Counted from the stretch's first letter, positions 6,797-15,092 are shown. The stretch: 53,165 nt of DNA from UBA7477 sp045602925 (GCA_045602925.1 JAZSCN010000024.1:1-53165), one strand, 5' to 3'. A program made the numbers and translations. The notes: generated from the sequence alone by a model not told the origin.

Positions 6797-7456
6797 ATGA
6801 AGAACAGTATTACTGAACTTGTATTTATTCTTGACAGAAGTGGCTCAATGGCAGGGCTTGAGAGCGACACAATAGGCGGCTTTAACGCTATGATTCAAAA
6901 GCAAAGAAAGCAGGACGGCGAGGCTTACGTTTCGACAGTATTGTTTGATGACGTAAGCGAGGTTTTGCATGACAGAGTAAGGCTGAAGGATGTTCCCAAA
7001 ATGACCGACAGCGACTATACGGTAAGGGGATGCACTGCACTTATTGACGCTATCGGAGGTGCGATAAAGCATATCGGAAACATTCACAAGTACGCTCGTG
7101 CTGAGGATGTTCCGGAGCATACTATGTTTGTAATTACAACCGACGGAATGGAAAACGCAAGCAGGCGTTATTCAAGCGACGAGGTCAAGAGAATGATTGA
7201 AAGACAGAAGGAAAAGTACGGCTGGGAGTTTCTGTTTATCGGTGCAAACATTGACGCTGTCGAAACTGCCTCTCGCTTTGGCATCGGCAGGGATAGAGCT
7301 GTCAATTATAACGCCGACAAGGAGGGCACAAGAGTGCTTTACGCCACAGTTGCACAAGCCGTTTCAAGCGTGAGAGCAAACGAGAAGCTGAGCGACAGCT
7401 GGGGAGAGGACATAGACGCCGACTACCAAAAGCGAGGGAAAAAGAAAAGAACGTAA
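6797..7456 (+). CDS. VWA domain protein
   Basis: 219 residues, nearly all one von Willebrand factor A domain. The metal-ion adhesion site is intact: DRSGS (13-17), the Thr in GCTALIDAIGG, and the Asp of TTDGMENAS. There is no signal peptide or membrane segment, so the protein is cytoplasmic. Similar stand-alone VWA proteins often work next to AAA ATPases or toxic-metal and stress proteins, but none is adjacent here; the neighbours are the macro-domain and Spx-like genes. GGGAGG lies 7 nt before ATG 6797. The C-terminus is basic (KRGKKKRT). Confidence 0.85.
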   Translation: MKNSITELVFILDRSGSMAGLESDTIGGFNAMIQKQRKQDGEAYVSTVLFDDVSEVLHDRVRLKDVPKMTDSDYTVRGCTALIDAIGGAIKHIGNIHKYARAEDVPEHTMFVITTDGMENASRRYSSDEVKRMIERQKEKYGWEFLFIGANIDAVETASRFGIGRDRAVNYNADKEGTRVLYATVAQAVSSVRANEKLSDSWGEDIDADYQKRGKKKRT

Positions 7457-7460
7457 TTAA

Positions 7461-7487
7461 AAAGCCCACACAATCGTGGGCTTTTTT
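7461..7487 (+). terminator. Terminator after the VWA gene
   Basis: AAAGCCCAC, loop ACAATC, GTGGGCTTTTTT. Confidence 0.9.
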
Positions 7488-7497
7488 GTATGCTCTG

Positions 7498-7526
7498 TTG
7501 AAATATTATTTAAATAGTGCTATAAT
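7498..7526 (+). promoter_or_regulatory. Sigma-A promoter of the ECF sigma operon
   Basis: TTGAAA at 7498-7503 and TATAAT at 7521-7526, spacer 17 bp, with TGC before the -10. It would give basal expression of the sigma factor. Confidence 0.7.
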
Positions 7527-7549
7527 CAGTAGTAATATTTAAAATTTTT

Positions 7550-7577
7550 TGCAACCTTTTTTCGCTTTGCTTAGTGT
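7550..7577 (+). promoter_or_regulatory. Candidate ECF-sigma promoter of the sigma operon
   Basis: TGCAACC (7550-7556) followed 15 bp later by TAGTGT (7572-7577). The same two elements with the same 15-bp spacing recur at 8800-8827 before the lipoprotein gene. An AAC-containing -35 is the hallmark of ECF promoters, so positive autoregulation is likely. Confidence 0.65.
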
Positions 7578-7616
7578 TATATACAGAACGGAGAAATGTT
7601 GTCGGGAGGGTAGAGC

Positions 7617-8111
7617 TTGAGAAAAAATACTGCAGTAGAGCTTTCGGCAAGAGAGCTTGTTGATAAATATTCAGGTATGATTTATCGTCTTGCTTATGCA
7701 AGGCTTCAAAGCAATGCCGATGCCGAGGATGTCACGCAGGAGGTTTTGCTTCGTTATATAAGGAGCGACAAGACCTTTAATGACGAGGAACACAGAAAGG
7801 CGTGGATTCTGAAGGTTACGGTGAATGTTATAAAAACAATGGCGACATCGGCTCATAGGCGACATGACGTAGAGCTTAATGAGGCTGCCGACATGACCTA
7901 TGAGGAAAAAGAACCAAGCGGCGTAAAGGAAGCCGTCTTACAGCTCGACGAAAAATACCGTACGGCAATTCACCTGTTCTATTTCGAACAGCTCACTATT
8001 GAGCAAATCGCAAAAATACTAGGCAAATCTCAAGGCACAGTAAAATCCCTGCTCTCACGAGGGCGAGATAAGCTAAGAGAAATACTTTTGAAGGAGGGGC
8101 AGTATGTCTGA
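7617..8111 (+). CDS. ECF RNA polymerase sigma factor
   Basis: 164 residues, the usual length for sigma-70 family ECF factors. Region 2 is seen at about 12-70 (YSGMIYRLAYARLQ, then DAEDVTQEVLLRYI, the -10 recognition helix), and region 4 at about 105-155 (LTIEQIAKILGKSQGTVKSL, the -35 helix-turn-helix). No regions 1 or 3. The start is TTG 7617, 6 nt after GGGAGGG; it gives MRKNTAVELS. The gene overlaps the next one by 8 nt, which is the usual sigma/anti-sigma coupling. Two promoters precede it, one housekeeping and one that matches a motif before the lipoprotein gene. Confidence 0.92.
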   Translation: MRKNTAVELSARELVDKYSGMIYRLAYARLQSNADAEDVTQEVLLRYIRSDKTFNDEEHRKAWILKVTVNVIKTMATSAHRRHDVELNEAADMTYEEKEPSGVKEAVLQLDEKYRTAIHLFYFEQLTIEQIAKILGKSQGTVKSLLSRGRDKLREILLKEGQYV

Positions 8112-8763
8112 TAAAATTAAACAAAGCTACATCGACGAATTTAAAGATATAAAACCAAGCGAAGATTTTTTGAACAGGCTCACTCAGACGCTCGAGGAGG
8201 AGCAGGCCAAGAAAAAGCGCAGCAACATAAAGATGGTAAGACGAGTAGCCTCTGTTGCAGCGTGCCTCGTGGTAGGAGTTTTAGCAGGCGTGCTTATATT
8301 GAACAGCACAAAGCCGACGCAGAGTGGTGACAGCTCATCATCTGCTGTCGAGTCAAAGCCTGATTTTTCAGACAACATTATTATAGAAAACAGCGCAAAC
8401 ATCTATGGCGACAACACAGCGATTTCCGGTCAGCCGATTAAAATTGACGAGTGGGAAACCGAAAGCTTCACAGCCGAGCAGTACGCCGAGGCTATGGAGA
8501 AAATGCTTTCAAGCGACAGCCTTTCTTATATAATGGTAAGCGACACTAATAACTTTGTCGGTGCTGACAAGCTGGGCGATGCCGATATTCAAAAGCTTGC
8601 AGATATGTTCAAAAACGCTACACCTACAGACAAGGCAGATTCCTCGGCAGAGAGAAAGTACTATATGGCAGTCTTTGAGGACGGGCTTATTATAAAGCTT
8701 GCTACCGTTTCAGAGGACTATATCGAGATTCCTTCAAAGGACGTATATTTCAGCGTAAATTAG
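8104..8763 (+). CDS. Membrane-bound anti-sigma factor
   Basis: 219 residues: a cytoplasmic charged N-terminus (1-46), one membrane helix (47-66, VRRVASVAACLVVGVLAGVL in part) and an extracytoplasmic part with a Ser-rich start. This is the topology of ECF anti-sigma factors. No zinc-binding HxxxCxxC motif is present, so it would belong to the non-ZAS type that binds sigma through the short N-terminal helices. ATG 8104 overlaps the sigma gene by 8 nt and is preceded by GAAGGAGGGG, arguing for matched amounts of the two proteins. The outer part resembles nothing I can name, so the signal sensed is unknown. Confidence 0.8.
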   Translation: MSDKIKQSYIDEFKDIKPSEDFLNRLTQTLEEEQAKKKRSNIKMVRRVASVAACLVVGVLAGVLILNSTKPTQSGDSSSSAVESKPDFSDNIIIENSANIYGDNTAISGQPIKIDEWETESFTAEQYAEAMEKMLSSDSLSYIMVSDTNNFVGADKLGDADIQKLADMFKNATPTDKADSSAERKYYMAVFEDGLIIKLATVSEDYIEIPSKDVYFSVN

Positions 8764-8817
8764 CCTTCAAAAAATTTTTCAAAAAAATTTTTGAAAAAAT
8801 GCAACCTTTTTGAAGGA
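8763..8817 (+). other. AT-rich inverted repeat over the -35 region of the lipoprotein promoter
   Basis: CCTTCAAAAA (8764-8773) is repeated inverted as TTTTTGAAGG (8808-8817), and a shorter AAAAATTTTT-type repeat sits within. It may be a weak terminator for the anti-sigma gene or a DNA-binding site that overlaps the TGCAACC element. Confidence 0.4.
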
Positions 8818-8827
8818 TGCGTAGTGT
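8800..8827 (+). promoter_or_regulatory. Candidate ECF-sigma promoter of the transglutaminase-like lipoprotein
   Basis: TGCAACC (8800-8806), 15-bp spacer, TAGTGT (8822-8827), matching 7550-7577 in both elements and spacing. No sigma-A promoter of comparable quality is seen between 8764 and 8886. Confidence 0.65.
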
Positions 8828-8886
8828 ATAGGGTGTAAGACGCAAAAAACAAAACAAAACACTATACACAATCGGAGGAAAAAATT

Positions 8887-11316
8887 ATGAAAAAGTTATC
8901 CAAAGCAGCAGCGCTTCTTATGTCGCTCTCAATCCTTATGACAGGCTGTGCAACAAACGAAGGCTCAATGTCTTCTTCAAACACAGATGGTTCACAGACC
9001 GGAGTTGTTTCGGGCACTATGTCATATAGCGGTGCAACAGTTACAGCAGAAGAAATCAAGAAGGCTTACGACTACAACGCAGAGGGACAGACAGAGATTA
9101 TGCCGCTCTACAATGTATCAGAGACAGAGAGCTTTACCTTTACATTTAATATTGATTGGTACGAAAGTCACCTTAACATCTACGACCTCGTAAGCGTTCA
9201 CACTCAGCGTGACTGCCTTGATGCTAGCAAGATTTACTACAACGCAAATGTTGTAGATAACGGCGACGGAACCTGCACACTTACAGTTTCACCAATGTCA
9301 CCTGTTCTCGGAACAGAGTACCAGGAAAAGAATTACATCGACAACAAGATAGACAACTGGGGCAACGCACCTATGTACTATATCGCAGTTCACTATGATA
9401 TGGAGGCTCAGGGCGAGCAGAAGCTTTCAAAGCCTGTTGTAATTCCATTCACAGTAAAGCACGAAGTAGAAGCTCCAAATCTCAAGGGCGTAGTTAACGA
9501 AAAGGGTATGCTTTCTCTCGAGTGGGAGCCTATCGAGGGCGCAGAGTGCTACAACATCTACAAGCTCACAGACGGAAAGGGTGACACAGGCAGAGCAAAC
9601 GCTCCTATCGAGGGCGCTGCAAACGGCTATGACGGAGGTAACGCAGACCTTCACCTTCTCTTTGACGGAACAACAACAGAGTGCAGCTTTATGGGCTTTT
9701 CCGGCAACAAAAACAGCCTTTCTGAAATATCCAGAGAAAACGGCAGATACTACTGCTCAGGTCAGAACTTCAGCGTAAACGGCGAGTACTATGTTACAGC
9801 TGTTGTAAACGGCGTTGAAAGCGGACTTAGCCAGGCTGTAAAGACAAGCGACTATGTTCTTCCGTTTATGATGACAGACGAAACAGATATTCTCTTTGCA
9901 AACTACCCAACAGCCGCTGACTTCCCACAGACAGTAGATGTTATAAACGTTGACGGCTCTATCACAACAAGAAACGTAATCTATGACGGGCCATACGTTG
10001 CAGACGTTTACGGCTACGAAATCGTTCAGTACAACTACACAGTAGAGGGCACAGCACTTGCAGGCTATGTAAATCCTAAGGACCTTTCTGCTGATGACGT
10101 TACACAGCGTCTTGAGGACAAGTACGACACAGGCAAGGTTGAGCCAAAGGACGATGTTGATATGATTCCTGACAACGATGTTGATACCATCATTCCTGTC
10201 GATGATGAAAAGAAGCCTGAGGACAACGGCGATGCACTTATCGACACACAGATTGATAATACTAAAGAACACATCGAAAACGCTGACGGTCAGACTGTCA
10301 GCACAGCACCTGAGGGCGTTTATGTAAACGCTGAAACAGCAGAGGAAGAGTGGCTCGCGCTCAACCTCATCGAAGGCAACACAGAAATTTCTCTCGAAGC
10401 ATTCCCAGCACTCCAGGACCCATACTACCTCGTTGACGTGTTCAACAAGGTGTACTACCAGAACCCATATATCCTTGGCGTATACGCTTATTCTTACGAT
10501 TACAACACACTTACATTTAATGTAGAATACGTTTATGACGCAGCTACAATCGAGGCAAAGCAGGCTGAAATCACAGCTAAGGCAAGCGAGGTTGTTTCTT
10601 CTATCATCACAGATGGAATGACAAACGAGCAGAAGGTTAAGGCAATCTACGAATACCTTGTAGCAAACTGCGTTTACGATGACGAGGCTCTCGAGGATGC
10701 TGAGGCTAATAACTTTGTAAAGACTAAGGACAGCAAGTTTGAGGACGCTTTCAACACATACGGCACACTCGTTAACGGCAAGGGCGTTTGTATGTCATAC
10801 GCTTACACCTTCAGAATGCTTTGCGACCTCGCAGGCGTTGAGTGTAGAGTTGTAACAGGCTACCTTGACGGAAACCTTCCACACGCTTGGAACGCTGTAA
10901 AGCTCTCCGAGGAATGGTACGAGGTTGACGCTACAAACAACGCTGTTACAACAGGTATCCCATACTTCCTCTACCAGGCAAGTGAAGAAATCGCTGCACA
11001 GACAGGTTATACAAAGGATGAGCTTTTTGAAATCGACGATTTTACAAAGGACTTCTCAGGCGATGACAACACTCTCGAATACTACACAAAGAGCGGCCTC
11101 ACAGCAGATAGCTACGACAGACTCGTAGAAGAAATGTGCGAAGGCATCACAGCTGATACACAGGTTTTTGCAGTACGTTGGTACGGTGGAGAAGTTGACG
11201 AGGAAAAGCTTGCAAATTCTCTCAGCCTTGCTTTCAATACACTCGGTATGGAGGATAAGCTCGCTACATCCGGCTATGTTGCAACAAACGGCTTTGTAGT
11301 AGTAATTATTAAGTAA
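8887..11316 (+). CDS. Large lipoprotein with transglutaminase-like domain
   Basis: 809 residues. The N-terminus MKKLSKAAALLMSLSILMTG-Cys is a lipoprotein signal, so the protein is attached to the outer face of the membrane. Residues about 200-330 look like a fibronectin type III module (GMLSLEWEPIEGAECYNIYK). Residues about 490-700 hold a transglutaminase/protease-like core: Cys635 in GKGVCMSYAYTFR, His666 in LPHAWN and Asp681 in YEVDATNN form the expected Cys-His-Asp order. This core cleaves or links peptide bonds and is often used on cell walls or surface proteins. Codons are strongly biased and uniform, as in highly expressed genes. It follows the sigma/anti-sigma genes and carries their promoter motif, so it is the likely main target of that sigma factor. 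Confidence 0.85.
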   Translation: MKKLSKAAALLMSLSILMTGCATNEGSMSSSNTDGSQTGVVSGTMSYSGATVTAEEIKKAYDYNAEGQTEIMPLYNVSETESFTFTFNIDWYESHLNIYDLVSVHTQRDCLDASKIYYNANVVDNGDGTCTLTVSPMSPVLGTEYQEKNYIDNKIDNWGNAPMYYIAVHYDMEAQGEQKLSKPVVIPFTVKHEVEAPNLKGVVNEKGMLSLEWEPIEGAECYNIYKLTDGKGDTGRANAPIEGAANGYDGGNADLHLLFDGTTTECSFMGFSGNKNSLSEISRENGRYYCSGQNFSVNGEYYVTAVVNGVESGLSQAVKTSDYVLPFMMTDETDILFANYPTAADFPQTVDVINVDGSITTRNVIYDGPYVADVYGYEIVQYNYTVEGTALAGYVNPKDLSADDVTQRLEDKYDTGKVEPKDDVDMIPDNDVDTIIPVDDEKKPEDNGDALIDTQIDNTKEHIENADGQTVSTAPEGVYVNAETAEEEWLALNLIEGNTEISLEAFPALQDPYYLVDVFNKVYYQNPYILGVYAYSYDYNTLTFNVEYVYDAATIEAKQAEITAKASEVVSSIITDGMTNEQKVKAIYEYLVANCVYDDEALEDAEANNFVKTKDSKFEDAFNTYGTLVNGKGVCMSYAYTFRMLCDLAGVECRVVTGYLDGNLPHAWNAVKLSEEWYEVDATNNAVTTGIPYFLYQASEEIAAQTGYTKDELFEIDDFTKDFSGDDNTLEYYTKSGLTADSYDRLVEEMCEGITADTQVFAVRWYGGEVDEEKLANSLSLAFNTLGMEDKLATSGYVATNGFVVVIIK

Positions 11317-11373
11317 CAAGCCACACGCTTGACCGTTTTGCAAAATCCCAATATAACATAAAATCTCAACATT

Positions 11374-11416
11374 AAAAGGTCGGTTACCACTTTATAATAT
11401 GGTAACCGACCTTTTG
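11374..11416 (+). terminator. Strong bidirectional terminator
   Basis: A 15-bp perfect stem, AAAAGGTCGGTTACC with GGTAACCGACCTTTT, around a 12-nt loop. A run on one side and T run on the other serve both the lipoprotein gene and the minus-strand acetyltransferase gene. Confidence 0.9.
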
Positions 11417-11479
11417 TGTTATCAAAACCAAACAGCTGCAAAAATGCAGATTAAATTTTAGAACATCCTATAAACATAA

Positions 11480-12133
11480 TCATTCATTAACAGATGAATG
11501 ACTGTAAATATAGAATTCCTCCTGACTCGGCTTCCATTCCTTTTTCTTAGGTGGGAATGCAGAGTCGAACTTTTCAACAGCTTCAATATCTCCGCAAGGT
11601 TCGCTTGCGTTGCTTTCAACATAAGACCATCTTCTGCCGTCCAGTGCGCCTTCCTTCAGTTCCTTTACAAGCAAGGGAGTAGGGAAGTAATCTCCGTTAA
11701 GGCAAACGTTGTAGCGTCTGCAGCTTTTAAAGCCTCTCGGCAGGTAGTTGGCAGGGTTACCGAAAATAACAATTACATCGTAATCCATTTCCTTAGCCTT
11801 TTCAAAGCTGTGTACAAGCAAAGCCTTACTGTAGCCCTGACGCTGATAATCGGGATGTATGCAAAGAGGACCAAAGGAAATAATTGTCTTTTCTTCGCCC
11901 TTTTCGTCAATAAGCTTTGACTTTGTGTACATAACATTGCCGATAATTTGTCCGTCCTTTTCGAGAACGAAATCAAGCTCGGGAATGAAATCCTCGTGGT
12001 CACGCATAACGTGCACGAAATAGTGCTCGTCACAGCCCTCCTTGTAAACGTTCCAGAATGCTTCACGGGTAAGATTTTCAACTGCGCGGTGGTCGTTAGG
12101 TGTTTCGTTGCGGATAATAAAATTGTTGTTCAT
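11480..12133 (-). CDS. GNAT family N-acetyltransferase
   Basis: 217 residues. The acetyl-CoA motif is HPDYQRQGYSKALL (about residues 93-106; QRQGYS in place of Q/RxxGxG/A), preceded by the beta-4 strand IISFGPLCI. IFGNPANYLPRGF matches the YhbS-like group, in which the chain goes on about 70 residues beyond the core, as here. GGAGGAAAC lies just before the ATG. A long leader of about 190 nt with a possible 11-codon upstream frame separates promoter and start. Substrate unknown; members act on small amines, antibiotics or ribosomal proteins. Confidence 0.85.
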   Translation of the reverse strand: MNNNFIIRNETPNDHRAVENLTREAFWNVYKEGCDEHYFVHVMRDHEDFIPELDFVLEKDGQIIGNVMYTKSKLIDEKGEEKTIISFGPLCIHPDYQRQGYSKALLVHSFEKAKEMDYDVIVIFGNPANYLPRGFKSCRRYNVCLNGDYFPTPLLVKELKEGALDGRRWSYVESNASEPCGDIEAVEKFDSAFPPKKKEWKPSQEEFYIYSHSSVNE

Positions 12134-12224
12134 TTGTAGTTTCCTCCTGAAAATTTCAAAATAATAATACTAAAATACTAAATATCCGAAGTTCCGGGAA
12201 GCTACTTTGTGAGTAACCTCTCGG

Positions 12225-12260
12225 TTACAGCACTATCGCCTTATTGGTGTAATTTTTCAA
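12225..12260 (-). CDS. Possible leader peptide MKNYTNKAIVL
   Basis: On the minus strand TTG at 12258-12260 lies 8 nt after GGAG (12269-12272 on the plus strand as CTCC) and opens an 11-codon frame that stops at 12225-12227. The stop lies on the first base pairs of a GTAACC-GAGA-GGTTAC hairpin. Such an arrangement is used in translational attenuation, but a chance frame of this size is also possible. Confidence 0.3.
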   Translation of the reverse strand: MKNYTNKAIVL

Positions 12261-12331
12261 ACAAAAATCTCCTTTTTAAAAAGTTTGGAATGTGGAGTGC
12301 GGAATGTTGAATTATTCCAATCCACAGTTTG

Positions 12332-12360
12332 ATTGTAGCATAATTGCTTTGGGCTGTCAA
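12332..12360 (-). promoter_or_regulatory. Promoter of the minus-strand acetyltransferase gene
   Basis: Read on the minus strand: TTGACA (12355-12360), 17-bp spacer, TACAAT (12332-12337). Confidence 0.8.
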
Positions 12361-12367
12361 GATATGT

Positions 12368-12474
12368 TTTTTGTAGGAGTGGATTCTATATCCGCCCCTA
12401 CACCATCAATTTATAAAACAAATATATGTATTACCTCATCATATTCCAATTTGTCATTCAGAATATTATAAACG
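12368..12474. other. Intergenic spacer with a GC-rich palindrome
   Basis: TGTAGGAGTGGAT and ATCCGCCCCTACA form an imperfect inverted repeat around 12374-12403, a type of short dispersed repeat common in Clostridia. No gene is supported in the rest. Confidence 0.4.
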
Positions 12475-12512
12475 CAAAGCCGCTTCTGACATAAATATCA
12501 AAAGTGGCTTTG
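12475..12512 (-). terminator. Terminator of the P-ATPase gene
   Basis: CAAAGCCGCTT (12475-12485) pairs with AAGTGGCTTTG (12502-12512), one G-T pair; T-rich sequence follows on the minus strand. Confidence 0.6.
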
Positions 12513-12572
12513 TAATACTTATAAATAACTATTCAGCTAATGGTGGGGATTATTTGTTTGTATCACTATGTC

Positions 12573-15014
12573 CTATCCTTTTTTCATCGGGTACCCTATG
12601 CTTTTAAGCTCTGCTCTGAGTGAAGCAATATCAAGCTCTCCGCATAGCTTTACGGCTACTGTACCCTTCTTGAAGTCTGCCTTCGCAGATAAAACGCCGT
12701 CCTGCTTTGTAACGCAGTCCACAACTCGCTTTTCGCAGTGGCCACACATCATACCCTTGATTTTAAGGGTGACAGAAAGGCTGTCATTCTGCACCTTTTC
12801 GGGCTCGGCAGCAGGCTTTATAAGGTTTAGCCTTAGTGCGTTTGTTACAACACAGAAGCTTGAAAGACTCATCGCAAGTGCGCCGAACATAGGGCTGAGT
12901 GTTATCCCGAAAATCGGGTACCAGACACCTGCTGCGAGTGGAATTCCGATAGCGTTATAGATAAACGCCCAGAAAAGATTTTGCTTTATATTAGTGAGAG
13001 TTTTTCGGCTGAGCTTTATTGCAAAGGCAACCTCTGAGAGTCTCTTGCCTGTAATAACAATATCGGCAGCGTCGATTGCTATGTCTGTGCCTGCGCCGAT
13101 TGCAATGCCGATATCTGCTCTTGTGAGGGCAGGCGCATCGTTTATTCCGTCGCCGACCATTGCCACCTTGCCCTTTTGCTGAAGGCTTCGTACTGCCTCA
13201 TCCTTGCCGCTTGGCATAACCCCTGCTACGACGGTATCTATTCCCACCTGCGAGGCGATGGCTTTGGCTGTCTGCTCGTTGTCGCCCGTCAGCATAACTG
13301 TACTGAGCCCCATTTTGTGAAGCAGTTCAACAGTCCGACGGCTGTCTTGCTTTATTACATCAGCAACAGCGATTACGCCACAAAACCTTCCGTCATAGGC
13401 AAAGCAAAGCGGAGTTTTTCCCTCTTGTCTGAGAGAGTGGCAAAGCTCTTTTTCATTGTCGCTGACTGTAGCGACCGATTCTATAAACTCAAGGCTTGCG
13501 CCGTAAAGCTCCTTGTTCTCAAGCTTACAGAAAACGCCACTGCCCGTAAGAGCCTTAAACTCCAAAACGTCAAGCCTTGGCAAGCCTTCCTCTGTGGCTT
13601 TTCTTACAATAGCCTTAGATAACGGATGCTCGCTGCCCAGCTCGACAGAATATGAGAGAGAAAGCAGGTCTTTTTCTGAAAAGCCCTCGGCGGGGTAAAC
13701 CCCTACTACAGTCGGGTTGCCTTCGGTTATTGTACCCGTCTTATCGAGAACGACTAGGTCGGTTTTTCCTGCCTGCTCGAGAGAGGTGGCCGTTTTGTAG
13801 AGAATGCCGTTTTTGGCACCAACGCCCGTTCCCACCATTATTGCAACAGGAGTAGCAAGCCCGAGCGCACACGGACAGCTTATAACAAGCACAGAAATCG
13901 CCCTTGCTATCGAAAATCCAAGGTCTTGACCTGCGATAAGCCATGCTGTGAGAGTTATAACCGAGATTGCCAGCACAATAGGAACAAACACCCCCGACAC
14001 CTTGTCGGCAAGCTTTGCAATCGGTGCCTTCGTCGAAGAAGCGTCGCTTACCATTTTTATTATCTGCGATAATGTGGTGTCCTCGCCGACTTTTGTAGCC
14101 TCGCAACGCAGAAAGCCGTACTCGTTTATACTGCCTGCATAAACGATAGAGCCCTGCGACTTGTCTACGGGGATGCTCTCGCCGGTGAGGGCTGACTCGT
14201 TGACTGCACCTTGACCTTCTAATACAATGCCGTCTACTGCGACCTGCTCACCCGGACGCAGAAGGAATATATCGCCCAGTACTACCTCGGCTGTCGGTAT
14301 CGTGATTTCTTTTTCGTCACGGACAACAGTCGCAGTCTTTGGTGCAAGCTTCATAAGTCCTTCGAGCGCTGAGGTCGTCTTGCCCTTGGCTCTGGCTTCG
14401 AGTAGCTTTCCTACAGTAATAAGCGTTAGAATCATAGCCGCCGACTCAAAGTATAGCCCGTGCAAGAGCGTAGAGCGTGCGCCTGATGTAGCTGCCATTT
14501 TGCAAAGCACAAACACGCTGTAACCAAAGGATGAAAACGAGCCGAGCGAAACAAGGGTATCCATATTCGGTGCACGGTGGATAAGCCCCTTGAAGCCGTT
14601 TATGAAAAACTGTCTGTTTATTATCATTACGGATAGCGACAGTAGCAGCTGCATAAAACCGATAGTCAAGGGCTTTGCGATGACCTTCGGCAAGGGCAAC
14701 CCCCACATCGTATGCCCCATTGAAAGATATATAAGTGGCAGCATAAGAATTATAGAGGCTATAAGCCTTGCTGTGACGGAAGCTGCATTGTCGCTTTTGA
14801 GCTTTTTGAGTGCCTCGTCGGTGCTTGTTGTACTGCCCAAAGCCCAGAGAGAAGCCGTGTAGCCTGCCTTGGTTACAGCCGATATAACCTGCTCGGGTGT
14901 TGCCGTGCCTTCGACAGTCATTGAATTTGTGAGGAGATTGACAGAGCATTTTGAAACCCCGCCTAAAGAGCTGACTGCCTTTTCTACTCTTGCACTGCAA
15001 GCAGCACAGCTCAT
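12573..15014 (-). CDS. copA: Copper-type P1B ATPase with N- and C-terminal HMA domains
   Basis: 813 residues from the ATG. It pumps a soft metal, most likely Cu(I), across the membrane at the cost of ATP. Visible parts: N-terminal heavy-metal domain with CAAC (3-6); the metal-translocation motif CPC at 380-382 (VISCPCALGLATP); TGES in the actuator; phosphorylated Asp424 in DKTGTI; GDGINDAP in the nucleotide domain; and a second heavy-metal domain at the C-terminus (MMCGHCEKRV, CGHC). A C-terminal HMA is unusual. The HMA consensus GMxCxxC and its first strand are cut by the ATG at 15014; the frame continues upstream as EKYSVLG-M to an ACG at 15036-15038 placed 8 nt after GGAGG, so translation may start there. 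Confidence 0.93.
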   Translation of the reverse strand: MSCAACSARVEKAVSSLGGVSKCSVNLLTNSMTVEGTATPEQVISAVTKAGYTASLWALGSTTSTDEALKKLKSDNAASVTARLIASIILMLPLIYLSMGHTMWGLPLPKVIAKPLTIGFMQLLLSLSVMIINRQFFINGFKGLIHRAPNMDTLVSLGSFSSFGYSVFVLCKMAATSGARSTLLHGLYFESAAMILTLITVGKLLEARAKGKTTSALEGLMKLAPKTATVVRDEKEITIPTAEVVLGDIFLLRPGEQVAVDGIVLEGQGAVNESALTGESIPVDKSQGSIVYAGSINEYGFLRCEATKVGEDTTLSQIIKMVSDASSTKAPIAKLADKVSGVFVPIVLAISVITLTAWLIAGQDLGFSIARAISVLVISCPCALGLATPVAIMVGTGVGAKNGILYKTATSLEQAGKTDLVVLDKTGTITEGNPTVVGVYPAEGFSEKDLLSLSYSVELGSEHPLSKAIVRKATEEGLPRLDVLEFKALTGSGVFCKLENKELYGASLEFIESVATVSDNEKELCHSLRQEGKTPLCFAYDGRFCGVIAVADVIKQDSRRTVELLHKMGLSTVMLTGDNEQTAKAIASQVGIDTVVAGVMPSGKDEAVRSLQQKGKVAMVGDGINDAPALTRADIGIAIGAGTDIAIDAADIVITGKRLSEVAFAIKLSRKTLTNIKQNLFWAFIYNAIGIPLAAGVWYPIFGITLSPMFGALAMSLSSFCVVTNALRLNLIKPAAEPEKVQNDSLSVTLKIKGMMCGHCEKRVVDCVTKQDGVLSAKADFKKGTVAVKLCGELDIASLRAELKSIGYPMKKG

Positions 15015-15063
15015 TCCTAAAACACTATATTTTTCCGTTTCTTACACCTCCTCGTATAGCTTT

Positions 15064-15092
15064 ATTATATATTCTGCGAGGGTATTTGTCAA
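15064..15092 (-). promoter_or_regulatory. Promoter of the P-ATPase gene
   Basis: On the minus strand TTGACA (15087-15092), 17-bp spacer, TATAAT (15064-15069). The spacer begins AATACCC, a possible half-site for a copper regulator, but no symmetrical partner is obvious. Confidence 0.85.

Noticed and set aside
12134..12337. T-box riboswitch in the minus-strand leader
   Set aside because: No T-box core sequence or specifier loop, only small stems.
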